Of a stretch of 37,580 bases of DNA, positions 29,342-37,580 are shown in pieces. The position numbers and the translations under genes are program-made. Numbering within the stretch: the stretch's first letter is position 1; every line of letters starts with the position of its first letter. Source of the DNA: a virus; IMG/VR virus record IMGVR_UViG_3300010299_000019, positions 1 through 37,580 of that record, one strand, 5' to 3'. The notes beneath the pieces are model-generated. The model was not told the origin of the DNA, did no database searches, and worked only from the letters and a program-made list of their open reading frames with translations.

Positions 29342-30059
29342 TGATTTTCTAAAAGCAATAAATAAAAGAATTACCAATAGAGTTGTTGTACCTGTTAGTG
29401 GTGGGTTAGATTCTACATTAATTGTAAAAGCGTTAAATGATTTAGATTTAAAGTACTTTGTTAAGTATGTAACAATGTCAGAAAATGATTATGCTTTAGA
29501 AGTTGCGGATAGATACAAGATAAGGTTAGAAATATTTGAGCCTAAAATAGAACAGGGAGATTTAAGAAAGATTGTAGGAATATTAGAAGAACCGTTTTAT
29601 GCACCAAGTGTTAACTATTATCTTTATAAGAAGATTAACGAGATGGGTGGGCGTGTTTCTTTTAGTGGTTTGGGTGCTGATGAATTATTTGGTGGATATG
29701 ATTACTATAATACTGATAATTACCCACGCGGTTTATTTAAGGAGATTGAAGCAAAAACAAACAAAGAAAAAAAAGAACAAGATATACACTTCTTAACACA
29801 CCACCATTTAAGAGAAAATGAAAAGATAGGGTTATATTGGCAGGTAGAGGGGCGTTATCCATTCTTAGATAAAGAAGTTCGCAAGTATAATGACATTGGT
29901 AAGTCATTAATAAAAGAAACACTATTACAAGACTTTAACGATGGTTTTGTTAATCGTAAAAAAGAGGGTTTTAGATTAACCAATATAACAGACCGTTCTA
30001 AGCAAAGGCTACAATATTTAGAGCAATTAGCAATATTTAGAGATATATTTAAAATTTAG
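29310..30059 (+). CDS. Asparagine-synthetase-type ATP-PPase (AsnB C-terminal half)
   Basis: The 249-residue protein has the PP-loop SGGLDST (30-36), FSGLGADELFGGYDYY (118-133), EGRYPFLDKEV and NRKKEGF, all AsnB C-terminal signatures. It would adenylate a carboxylate and use ammonia from the amidotransferase made by the preceding gene. In sugar operons such enzymes amidate uronic acids or similar sugars; asparagine synthesis is the alternative. Separate genes for the two halves are unusual for AsnB. Confidence 0.88.
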   Translation: MATSQSKKFYNDFLKAINKRITNRVVVPVSGGLDSTLIVKALNDLDLKYFVKYVTMSENDYALEVADRYKIRLEIFEPKIEQGDLRKIVGILEEPFYAPSVNYYLYKKINEMGGRVSFSGLGADELFGGYDYYNTDNYPRGLFKEIEAKTNKEKKEQDIHFLTHHHLRENEKIGLYWQVEGRYPFLDKEVRKYNDIGKSLIKETLLQDFNDGFVNRKKEGFRLTNITDRSKQRLQYLEQLAIFRDIFKI

Positions 30060-30095
30060 TATTGTATTTTGACTATCTAACGAAATATTGTTGTT

Positions 30096-30103
30096 TAATT
30101 TTG
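30096..30103 (+). promoter_or_regulatory. Putative late promoter -7 box TAATTTTG
   Basis: TAATTTTGTA matches the form at 3187 and 24932. A TTTG at 30068-30071 is 24 bases upstream, one beyond the reported 17-23 range. It lies in the 60-base gap between the sugar island and the tail genes; transcription would start about 12 bases before ATG 30120. Confidence 0.55.
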
Positions 30104-30119
30104 TATAAACACAGATTAA

Positions 30120-31631
30120 ATGGCAAGATTACAAACGGTTGTAGATGAGTGTTTAGCTGTTGCTACTGCTTTTGTTGATATTAGTTCAAGTACTTACAAT
30201 GAATTAAGTGCTGTTAATTGGGATGATAATGATAAGTACTTCCCAATGTTTCTATTTGATAAAAGAAGCGTTGAGATAGCAGTAAATAAATTTTCAAGGC
30301 TAAACTTACCTAGTCGTTCTACATATACACAAACATTTTATTTCTTTGATACTTACTTAGAAAGTGAGAAGTCTGGTACTAGCTTACAAGCGAAGCAAGA
30401 TGCTTTAATGGTTATTGCAGACCAATACTTTGCAGAGTTAAGAGGTAGGAACGCATCAGGCGAAAACGGTTTTTATTTAGGCGATATATCATTTAATAGT
30501 TTAGACGATATGCAAAACAATAGGCTGATTCAGTTAGCCTATAATGTAGAGTTAATTGTACATCGTGAAGATTGTTCTTTAGGCTCTTTTAGTTATGCAG
30601 GGGTAGAACAACCAACCAATTTAATATGTAGCTCTAATACTGACACAAGTATAGATATAAGCTGGACTGATAACGCAACAGGAGAAACTAACTACGAAGT
30701 TTGGCGTTCATCTAATGGTGTTGATTTTACTTTGTTAAACACAATAGCAGCAAACTCAACAACCTATTCAGATACAGGATTACCAAACGAAACACCATAC
30801 GCTTATAAGGTAAGAGCAATAACAACCCTAAACAATGGTAAGTTTTCTAATATAATTCTTTGTACTACAGATTCTGCTGCTGGGGCTTGTGCTGATGCTA
30901 CGGTAGAAAATAGCACTCAATCTTATCAAGTTAATGTAGCAAGTGGTGGTACTTTAGTTTTACCAGATATAACTCACATTGACCCACAAGGAAACAATGT
31001 TGTAACACCAGCTCAAGTTGTTTTTGATTCAACTACTTATGCAAGTGGTATAGTATATAAACGACCCACAATTACGGGTAGCAAAACTTCGTTTTATAAT
31101 TATGATGATGTTTGGAATTTACAAAATGGTGTTTATGATATAACTTACCCTACTTATCCAGCTTCTTATGCTCAATTAGATTTAGCTTCTGCAAATCCTT
31201 TTATTACACTGTTAGCTAATAATGCCTTTGGCACAAAAGACAGATTTACAGATATAAACGGGTTACAAGTTTATGGGGATGATTATATCATAGACCACTT
31301 GACAGGTTTAGGATGGTATAACGTAATGATAAACAACGAAACGTGGGAAGATGCCTTAGATAATGCAAACGCATCAACACAAAACGGTTATTCAAATTGG
31401 AGAGTTCCAAACAACGAGGAGTGGCGAAGCGTTATGATGGAAGATTTTCCATCGGGAACTTCAGCGATGAATTATGCACCATTTAACCAATCTGCACAGA
31501 ATAGAAAATGGACAAGTACAACGAATAGCGGAAATACAATAAACGCTTATATATGGCAGGCTTACACTTTTGCATCAAGAGGGAAAACAAATGTAGAAGA
31601 TTATTTATTAGTTAGAAACCATTATAATTGA
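30120..31631 (+). CDS. Tail protein fused to FN3 and DUF1566/Lcl-type domains
   Basis: The 503-residue protein is made of distinct parts. Residues 1-155 are a small alpha/beta domain about the size of a tail terminator. Residues 164-251 are a fibronectin type III domain (EQPTNLICSS, SIDISWTDNATGETNYEVWR, YAYKVRAIT). Residues 260-370 are beta-rich with TYDIT-like repeats. Residues 373-503 fit a DUF1566 (Lcl C-terminal) lectin-like domain (GLGWYNVMINNETWEDAL, SNWRVPNNEEW). The last domain likely binds a host glycan or other ligand. Parts one to four are inferred from residue patterns. Confidence 0.7.
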   Translation: MARLQTVVDECLAVATAFVDISSSTYNELSAVNWDDNDKYFPMFLFDKRSVEIAVNKFSRLNLPSRSTYTQTFYFFDTYLESEKSGTSLQAKQDALMVIADQYFAELRGRNASGENGFYLGDISFNSLDDMQNNRLIQLAYNVELIVHREDCSLGSFSYAGVEQPTNLICSSNTDTSIDISWTDNATGETNYEVWRSSNGVDFTLLNTIAANSTTYSDTGLPNETPYAYKVRAITTLNNGKFSNIILCTTDSAAGACADATVENSTQSYQVNVASGGTLVLPDITHIDPQGNNVVTPAQVVFDSTTYASGIVYKRPTITGSKTSFYNYDDVWNLQNGVYDITYPTYPASYAQLDLASANPFITLLANNAFGTKDRFTDINGLQVYGDDYIIDHLTGLGWYNVMINNETWEDALDNANASTQNGYSNWRVPNNEEWRSVMMEDFPSGTSAMNYAPFNQSAQNRKWTSTTNSGNTINAYIWQAYTFASRGKTNVEDYLLVRNHYN

Positions 31632-31879
31632 TGAAAGCAATAGGAACAGTAAACATAACAAATGAGTTGACATTAACAGATCCAGAATTGTCAATAAAAA
31701 ATGTAAGTTATGATTGGGAAAATCATAAAGTACATATTGAGTTAATATTTAAAGAAGCGGAAGCAAGTTATAAGCATAGTAGAACATTTGCTTATGATAT
31801 AACACCAACAGGAGAAATGACTACAGAAGATATTTACAATCTTATAAATAATGACCCTGTATTAAGTGTATTTAAATGA
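31631..31879 (+). CDS. Small virion-associated protein
   Basis: This 82-residue beta-rich protein starts at the ATG of TGATG, directly at the end of the FN3 gene; an upstream TTG (31628) in the same frame adds one residue and is less likely. The sequence (KAIGTVNITNELTLTDPELS, ending NNDPVLSVFK) is soluble. It overlaps the next gene by 4 bases. Its position among tail genes suggests a structural or assembly role. Confidence 0.65.
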   Translation: MKAIGTVNITNELTLTDPELSIKNVSYDWENHKVHIELIFKEAEASYKHSRTFAYDITPTGEMTTEDIYNLINNDPVLSVFK

Positions 31880-32349
31880 GTGAGATAACAAAAGGGTTAG
31901 AAGATGTAGGTCAATTTGTTATTAACGAATTAGCAAAAGAAATAATAAAACAAGACCATTCTAACACAGGAAAATTAATAGACAGTTTAGACTATGTAGT
32001 AAATACAGCTAACACTTCTATTGATATATATATGAATGATTATGGAAGATACGTTAACACAGGGCGTAAAAGAGGTGCTAAAAAAGTTCCAATACAAGCG
32101 TTGGTTGAGTGGATTAAACAAAGAGGTATTGAAACAAACAATAAGAAAGCAATCGGGATTGCATTTGCGATACAAAAAACAATTGAGAGAGAAGGAACTC
32201 CAACAAACAACAGTCGCAAAAAAGGTAAGCGAATTGAATTTGTTGATGACACCGTAAGTAGAATAGAAGGTAAGATAGACACTATGCTTACTGATGTTTT
32301 TAGTAAAGCAATAGAAGCCCAGATAGATAATTTTGTTAAAAGAATATAA
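31876..32349 (+). CDS. HK97 gp10-like tail completion protein
   Basis: This 157-residue protein has NDYGRYVNTGRKRGAKKVPI (54-73) followed by ALVEWIKQRGIETNN and GIAFAIQKTIEREGTPT. This is the pattern of HK97 gp10-family proteins at the head-tail interface, where YxxYVNxGR, WIKxRGI and AxxIQKxIxxxG recur. It probably helps close the tail or join it to the head. It overlaps both neighbours (4 bases and 1 base). Confidence 0.8.
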   Translation: MSEITKGLEDVGQFVINELAKEIIKQDHSNTGKLIDSLDYVVNTANTSIDIYMNDYGRYVNTGRKRGAKKVPIQALVEWIKQRGIETNNKKAIGIAFAIQKTIEREGTPTNNSRKKGKRIEFVDDTVSRIEGKIDTMLTDVFSKAIEAQIDNFVKRI

Positions 32350-33512
32350 TGGCTATAAATATATATACAGAACCAGACAACTTGCAGTCGCCATATAGAC
32401 CTTACTATTTTGACTGTTCAAGTGATTTAGGTACAATACAAAGAATGATAGCAGACGTTTATATTGGTAGCTCTTTAGTTTCTACAATAGACGTTGACCC
32501 AATAATTGGCACAACAGACCAATTTAGATTTGAAGTAGGCGAGATAATACAAAAGAACCTAACAAGCGAATTTGACGAAGTATCAGCACTACCAGAAACT
32601 TTTGACCAAACAACAAGTGCAACAGATGTTTATTTGAATATTTTTGAAGTTTACACATCAGGCTCTTTATTAGATACATCTTGGAGTGAGGGTGGAGCTG
32701 GTACAGGATATGCTACATCAACAGTATTAAATGTTAGTAACTTAGTATTTCAACATAGTCAAAAAGACGATGCTTCAGATTATCTTTTAACAAGTAGTTC
32801 TGGTAAGTTCGGTACAAATAGACCACAAAACATAGCTGTAAGTAAAAATCAATACTTCTTTTTAGGTGGTGTAACATCAGATTCAGCAAAGAAAATACAA
32901 GTAGTTGAGTATGATGGCTTAAATGGTACAGGGTCAACTGTTAATTCATCAACATCAGGAACAGTAGCACCTACTTATCAATCTTTAAACTTTGGTATAG
33001 ACACATCAGACTTAGACTCTACAACAAAATCTTTTTCTTTTAAAGTTCAAGATGGTGGGAACAGTACTATGAGTGAAACATTTTATGTGAACTTAGACGA
33101 TTCTTGTGATAATGAAGTTATATTTTATTGGCAAAACAATTATGGAAAATTTGATACCCACGTTTTTAAAGGTAGGTATTCTGAAAAGACAAGAACAAAA
33201 ACATCTACAATAGAAAGAAGATTAGCAAAAGATTACAACTTTTCAGATAGAGGATTAACAGACCTAACAAAAGAAAATGAAAGAGTGTTTGAAGTTTACA
33301 CAAAACTATATTCAAGAACTACAATCGAATGGTTAGCAGAGATAGGAGAAAGTGTAGATGTTAGAATACAAGAAACAATAAATGGAGCTAAAGAAATAAT
33401 ACCTGTAAATGTTAAAAATATCTCATCTAAAATAGTAGATACAGAAAACGGTGTTTATCAATTAAAAGTTGAATACGTACTTTCTAACCAAAGAATTAAT
33501 TTAATTGGATAA
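32349..33512 (+). CDS. Large virion protein, tail-tip candidate
   Basis: The 387-residue beta-rich protein has no catalytic motif. Low-complexity Ser/Thr/Gly segments (STVNSSTSGTVAPTYQ) and a C-terminal domain (IEWLAEIGESVDVRIQETIN) fit a distal tail protein or baseplate component. It starts at the A shared with the stop of the preceding gene (TAATGG). It overlaps the 975-residue gene as TTGGATAA. I recognise no named family. Confidence 0.65.
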   Translation: MAINIYTEPDNLQSPYRPYYFDCSSDLGTIQRMIADVYIGSSLVSTIDVDPIIGTTDQFRFEVGEIIQKNLTSEFDEVSALPETFDQTTSATDVYLNIFEVYTSGSLLDTSWSEGGAGTGYATSTVLNVSNLVFQHSQKDDASDYLLTSSSGKFGTNRPQNIAVSKNQYFFLGGVTSDSAKKIQVVEYDGLNGTGSTVNSSTSGTVAPTYQSLNFGIDTSDLDSTTKSFSFKVQDGGNSTMSETFYVNLDDSCDNEVIFYWQNNYGKFDTHVFKGRYSEKTRTKTSTIERRLAKDYNFSDRGLTDLTKENERVFEVYTKLYSRTTIEWLAEIGESVDVRIQETINGAKEIIPVNVKNISSKIVDTENGVYQLKVEYVLSNQRINLIG

Positions 33513-36432
33513 CGTACAAATTGAAATATTAGATTCAGATAACTCTATACAAGGAGTTTTAGAAGTAGGTAATGTTAAGAATTTTCCAATATCATTAACC
33601 AGCTCAATAGCTGATATAAAAGATATTTCTGCACGTTCTGGTAGCTTTTCTTTATCTTTTAAAGTACCAAGTACAAAAGACAATGATAATCTATTAGAAC
33701 ACATCTATTTAAGTCAGCATAAAAACTACAAAGACTTTGATGCTGAAAAAGATTGTAGAATAAGAGTTAATGGAATAACTTTAGAAAATGGTAAATTAAG
33801 AATAACTAGAATATCTAGACAAGGGCGTGATGCTGATTCTTATTCGTTAACATTCTTTGGTAATAATATGGATTGGGTGTTAAGCATGAAAGACAAAACA
33901 ACTCAAGACCTACCATACTTAGATACTACATATACTTATGACGATGCAACTGTAAGAGGTACTTGGACTAATAGCGGTGGTAGTGAGTTACCTGTGTTTT
34001 CATTAATAAACAGAGGAACTAAAGACACTTTAAACGCTTTTAATGTATTAGATGTTAGACCAGATTACTTTGTTAGAGATTATTTAAACAACGCTTTTAA
34101 GTCTATTGGATATAATTTTGAAAGTAGTTTCTTTTCAAGTGCTGCTGGTAGTAAGTTGATTATACCTTTTTTTGGTAAAAACTTTAGAGATTACGAAAGG
34201 TCAGTACCCAATACTGCTATCGTAATGATGGATAGCAATGTTACTAATTTCGACAACACATTTACAAGCTCAACAGGATATTATACAGAGTTATTAAATT
34301 TCGATGCACTACAAGTTAGTGAAATGGAAGACCAGCGTATAAATTGGAAAGCAGACACTTTTACAGCTCACGGTTTTAATGGTATTAGTATAACCAACGC
34401 TACTAAAGTAGCAGACTTTGACGATACACCAAGCCCATTAAAAGACACTAATAACAATTTTGCATCAAATGTTTATACAGTACCTTACAACAATAGATAT
34501 AGAGTTACTACTGACATTGAAGCAATATTAACAGAAGACCAAACTAAACAATTCTTAGACCCTGAATTTTCTTATTATGTTAAACTAACTACTACTGGTG
34601 GTGCTGTTTCAATAATACCATTATTTGGAGTTGGCACAGGTAATACAACACTAACAACTGTAAGTGCAAATAGAAGAACAAGACAAATAAACAGGCGTGT
34701 TCAAAGCACTTGGTTTGGTGCTAATGCTACCGACACAATAGAAATAGGTTATAAGTTTAAAGTAAGAAAGGGATTAGGCAATTATACAGCAGACGATTAT
34801 TACTTTAAGTTAGTACATAATGCAAAGCCAATAACAATAGAACCAATTTATCTATTAGATGAAGGAGATAACTTTAATTGGAAAACAGTTTCAGATGACA
34901 CTATTTCTCTTTTAGATATAGTCTTGGATATTGGTAGATTACATCATATTTATTGGCGTACAAACGTGGCTACTAAAACAGTTTATGCAGAGCCAAGAGA
35001 TGATTTTTATAACGCTTTAAGTACAGCCACAAATGAAACAGATAGGGTTGACCCAGCTTCACAATTTGAGATAACTTACAATTCATCTTACTACAATAGA
35101 GATAATATATTTAGATACAAAGAAGACGACAAAGATGGATATTTAAAAGCACGTAATGAAGAGGCTGTAACAGATTGGTGTAGTTATGAACACAAGTACC
35201 CTTCTAAATTTAAAGAAGGTACTACAACTTTAGAAACAAAAGTATTAGCTGCTACTTACACAATAGAGGATATTTATTGTGGTGGAGATGTGCCACCAAT
35301 ATTAGCAAGGTTTTGGAGTGATGAAACAAGCATAAAAAATATATACGAAAATGAAGTGTTAGCGCCTAGAATACTTTATTACAAATACGATTCACAAACA
35401 GATATAGATGGTAATAATAGAAACTTCCAATGGCGTACAGAATCAACCAAAAGAACTATTATACCTTATGCTTTACCTTTCTCAATAATAGAAGAAGGTG
35501 TTACTATGGCAGATGTTGCTGGAGAACTTTCATTTAAAGAAATAGCAGGGAGTGATGGTTTATGGTACGACTATTTCAGTAACACAGCAGCAGAAATAAG
35601 AGATGGTAAAAGATTAAGAATAAAATTAAAAACAGATTTAGTAGATTACATAAACTTAGATTTTAGAAAGCCTATTTATTTTGATAATAGATACCCAGAA
35701 ATTGAGGGTTATTGGCGTATTATTTCGATAGATGGATTTAAACCAACATCAAATGAAATTAGCACTTCTTATGATTTAATACAAGCTAAAAACTTTAATG
35801 TAGAAGCACCAACACCAAACACATTAGAAGATGTAGATAGCCTTAGCGATAACAATTATAGTGCTGCTAGATATATGCCACCAAATACAGGTACAAACTC
35901 AAGTAGTAATCGTTCATCAGGTATGCCAAATATAGAGTTTGGAACTGATAACGACATAAATGATGCTTCTAATATGGCTTTTGGTAGGGGTTTAAGTACT
36001 GATGGCTATGGTAATCTACGAATGGGAGTTAATAATTTAGATGTAAGTACCGATATATTTCAGTTAGGTACTGGAACACCAAGCAGTCCATTTAGTTTAA
36101 TAAGAGTTGACAGTAGTGGTAATACTTACTTTAATGGTAAGATTGTAATACCAAACAAAGGACCAGTAGAAGTAGATTTTGACTATACTGTAAATGATAT
36201 AGATGGAAGAATAGAAGTTGATTGTTCTAGTGGAGATATAACAATAACAATGCCATCAGCCCCATCAGATAATAATGAATGGGAGATAGTAGATATAGGA
36301 AACGCTAACCCAAATAGAATAACATTAAATGGTAATGGTTACACAATAAATAATGAAGATGAAATATATATAACAGAGCCTTACGAGGTAAGAAAGTTAT
36401 ATTTCACAGGAACAGAATATATATTAATATGA
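33505..36432 (+). CDS. Large tail-tip / baseplate protein
   Basis: The 975-residue protein starts at TTG 33505, 8 bases inside the previous gene (TTGGATAA). The N-terminus (ISARSGSFSLSFKVPSTKDN) resembles proteins in Bacteroidota phage tail modules. A long beta-rich body follows. The Ser-rich region near 815-845 is probably a flexible linker, and the C-terminal 90 residues (GRIEVDCSSGDITITMPSAP) look like a small beta-sandwich or carbohydrate-facing end. As the largest virion protein after the tape measure it is probably the tail-tip hub or host-contacting protein. No enzyme motif is seen. Confidence 0.7.
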   Translation: MDNVQIEILDSDNSIQGVLEVGNVKNFPISLTSSIADIKDISARSGSFSLSFKVPSTKDNDNLLEHIYLSQHKNYKDFDAEKDCRIRVNGITLENGKLRITRISRQGRDADSYSLTFFGNNMDWVLSMKDKTTQDLPYLDTTYTYDDATVRGTWTNSGGSELPVFSLINRGTKDTLNAFNVLDVRPDYFVRDYLNNAFKSIGYNFESSFFSSAAGSKLIIPFFGKNFRDYERSVPNTAIVMMDSNVTNFDNTFTSSTGYYTELLNFDALQVSEMEDQRINWKADTFTAHGFNGISITNATKVADFDDTPSPLKDTNNNFASNVYTVPYNNRYRVTTDIEAILTEDQTKQFLDPEFSYYVKLTTTGGAVSIIPLFGVGTGNTTLTTVSANRRTRQINRRVQSTWFGANATDTIEIGYKFKVRKGLGNYTADDYYFKLVHNAKPITIEPIYLLDEGDNFNWKTVSDDTISLLDIVLDIGRLHHIYWRTNVATKTVYAEPRDDFYNALSTATNETDRVDPASQFEITYNSSYYNRDNIFRYKEDDKDGYLKARNEEAVTDWCSYEHKYPSKFKEGTTTLETKVLAATYTIEDIYCGGDVPPILARFWSDETSIKNIYENEVLAPRILYYKYDSQTDIDGNNRNFQWRTESTKRTIIPYALPFSIIEEGVTMADVAGELSFKEIAGSDGLWYDYFSNTAAEIRDGKRLRIKLKTDLVDYINLDFRKPIYFDNRYPEIEGYWRIISIDGFKPTSNEISTSYDLIQAKNFNVEAPTPNTLEDVDSLSDNNYSAARYMPPNTGTNSSSNRSSGMPNIEFGTDNDINDASNMAFGRGLSTDGYGNLRMGVNNLDVSTDIFQLGTGTPSSPFSLIRVDSSGNTYFNGKIVIPNKGPVEVDFDYTVNDIDGRIEVDCSSGDITITMPSAPSDNNEWEIVDIGNANPNRITLNGNGYTINNEDEIYITEPYEVRKLYFTGTEYILI

Positions 36433-37580
36433 GTATATTTAAAAATATTAAAGTTAGTTATAATGACACACCAAATATAGATGCTTTTGGTAGGTTAAGA
36501 GTTTCGGAACTAACAACACAATTCGATGGAAAACAACTACACGATGCCTTGCCTTTAATTTATGATAGTGAAACAGGTGGAACAGGTAGTATAAGCCATA
36601 GTACAGCTAATGCTGAAAGCACAATGACAACGAGTGCTTTAGGAGATTTTGCTATATTTCAAACTAAGCAAAGGTTTAATTATCAGTCAGGAAAGAGTGC
36701 TTTAGGTCTTATGACCCTTAGAAACTTCAACCACGAAACTAATGTTATTAAAAGGGTAGGTTATTTTAACAGTAACACAACTACTCCGTTTAGTAGTAAT
36801 TATGATGGCTTCTACTTAGAAACAGATGGCACAGATATTAATTTTGTAGTGTCTAAAGCTGGTAATAAAAGCACTATATCTCAATCTAATTGGAATATAG
36901 ATAAAATGGATGGTACTGGTTCGAGTAAGATAGATTTAGATTTAGGCACAGAATCAGGTAATCTTTTATTTTGGTTTCAGTTTGAATGGTTAGGGGTCGG
37001 AGCTATCACATTTGGATTCGTCTATAACGGTTTGCTGTATCATTGTCATAGAGAAGACCATATATTAAGTACAGGCACATATATTAAAACACCTAACCAT
37101 AGTTTAAGATACGAGATTAGACAAAGCGAGGTCGGTTCTGGTACATTTAGAGCTATATGTAGCACGTTTAATACTGAGGGAAGTATAAATAGTCTTGGTA
37201 AGATATTTAGTGAAAATTTAGGAACTGCTTATATAAATGCTAATAGCACGTCTAATAAGTATGCTTTACTAGGAATAAGATTACAATCTGCGAAAGTAGA
37301 TACTTTAGTAGATATAATAGATTACACTATACTGGCGATAACAAGTGATAATCAACTTGTTGAGGTATGGCTAAATCCAACCGTTGCAGGAACTTTCACT
37401 TATAACTCTATAACTAATTCGAGTGTTCAAATAGCTAAAGGAGCAGACGGAGGAACGAATACAGTAAGTGGTGGAACGCTTTTATACTCGGACTATATTA
37501 ATAGTCAACAGGCTTTTAAAATAGCGATACAGAACGCTATAAGATTAGGAGTGAGTATAGATGGAACTTTAGATGAAATA
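36429..37580 (+). CDS. Virion structural protein, continues across the window end into 1-78
   Basis: ATG 36429 overlaps the stop of the 975-residue gene by 4 bases and the frame is open to the last base (384 codons). The N-terminus holds NIDAFGRLRVSELTTQFD (16-33); DAFGRLRVS...T.FD is a pattern in tail or capsid-associated proteins of many marine phages. A long beta-rich body follows (FWFQFEWLGVGAITFGFVYN). Joined to the open start of the window it makes a protein of about 409 residues that ends just before the small gene at 79. Confidence 0.8.
   Translation, partial: MSIFKNIKVSYNDTPNIDAFGRLRVSELTTQFDGKQLHDALPLIYDSETGGTGSISHSTANAESTMTTSALGDFAIFQTKQRFNYQSGKSALGLMTLRNFNHETNVIKRVGYFNSNTTTPFSSNYDGFYLETDGTDINFVVSKAGNKSTISQSNWNIDKMDGTGSSKIDLDLGTESGNLLFWFQFEWLGVGAITFGFVYNGLLYHCHREDHILSTGTYIKTPNHSLRYEIRQSEVGSGTFRAICSTFNTEGSINSLGKIFSENLGTAYINANSTSNKYALLGIRLQSAKVDTLVDIIDYTILAITSDNQLVEVWLNPTVAGTFTYNSITNSSVQIAKGADGGTNTVSGGTLLYSDYINSQQAFKIAIQNAIRLGVSIDGTLDEI

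Noticed and set aside
31500-31631. Diversity-generating retroelement variable region in the DUF1566 domain
   Set aside because: No reverse transcriptase gene, accessory protein or adenine-rich template repeat is visible in the window.
1-37580. CRISPR array or tRNA genes
   Set aside because: No set of evenly spaced repeats and no cloverleaf with a CCA-type acceptor was recognised on either strand by eye.
1-37580. Temperate lifestyle
   Set aside because: No integrase, excisionase, CI-like repressor or attachment site was recognised; this is absence of evidence, since novel types could be missed among the unknown small genes.

Overview
The window reads as an essentially complete genome of a tailed phage that infects a member of the Bacteroidota, most likely Flavobacteriia. 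The DNA is strongly AT-rich. Genes are tightly packed with short stop/start overlaps (forms such as ATGA, GTGA and ATGGATAA), most starts lack a GGAGG ribosome-binding site, and intergenic gaps carry the Bacteroidota -7 promoter box TAnnTTTG. The last 384 codons of the window are open in one frame and continue in the same frame into the open start of the window. The contig therefore appears to be a circularly permuted or circularised genome of about 37.6 kb, cut inside a virion gene. No sheath gene is visible, and there is a 934-residue tape measure, so a siphovirus-like virion with a long non-contractile tail is the best guess. I see no integrase, repressor, tRNA gene, CRISPR array or reverse transcriptase.

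Layout. (1) 1-8.5 kb, late genes: end of a tail protein, tape measure, three small genes, ClpP-type prohead protease/scaffold, HK97-fold capsid, tail tube protein flanked by two UUCG hairpins, portal and head-tail connector. (2) 8.5-10.2 kb, lysis cassette: holin-like membrane proteins, a DUF5675 protein with an L,D-transpeptidase-like HxxN...GC motif, and a membrane or lipoprotein spanin candidate. (3) 10.2-11.95 kb, the only minus-strand block: a Dam-type and a beta-class DNA methyltransferase, each followed at its 3' end by a copy of the same 59-bp hairpin repeat. It looks like an acquired cassette island. (4) 12-23.1 kb, early and replication genes: DEDD exonuclease, a DUF1599-like protein, many small proteins, a recombination-type protein, a third methyltransferase, a stand-alone DnaA domain IV, an SSB-like DUF736 protein, a replication-initiator-like protein containing ATGCA iterons, a short DnaB-like helicase, NinG, and a PP-loop (PAPS-reductase-like) protein bracketed by two copies of a 32-residue membrane peptide gene. 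This arm also holds three structured non-coding intervals. (5) 23.1-25.9 kb: terminase small and large subunits, then a probable tail assembly chaperone pair joined by a -1 frameshift site. (6) 25.9-30.06 kb, a sugar-modification island: three glycosyltransferase-like proteins, an LpxA-like acyltransferase, and an asparagine synthetase split into a glutaminase ORF and a synthetase ORF. (7) 30.1-37.58 kb: FN3/DUF1566 tail protein, HK97 gp10-like protein and large tail-tip proteins, closing onto the window start.

How it fits together. The early arm copies and protects the DNA (methylation, recombination, helicase and initiator). Terminase packages it into capsids built by the protease, capsid and portal genes, and the tail is made from genes on both sides of the window junction. 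The sugar island probably decorates the virion or the host surface. Late operons share a TAAyTTTGTA promoter box without a clear -33 element, while early operons have other TAnnTTTG boxes, one with a well-spaced TTTG at -33. This suggests a timed switch. The order of late genes (terminase, chaperone, sugar island, tail tip, tape measure, protease, capsid, tail tube, portal, connector) differs from the usual siphovirus order.
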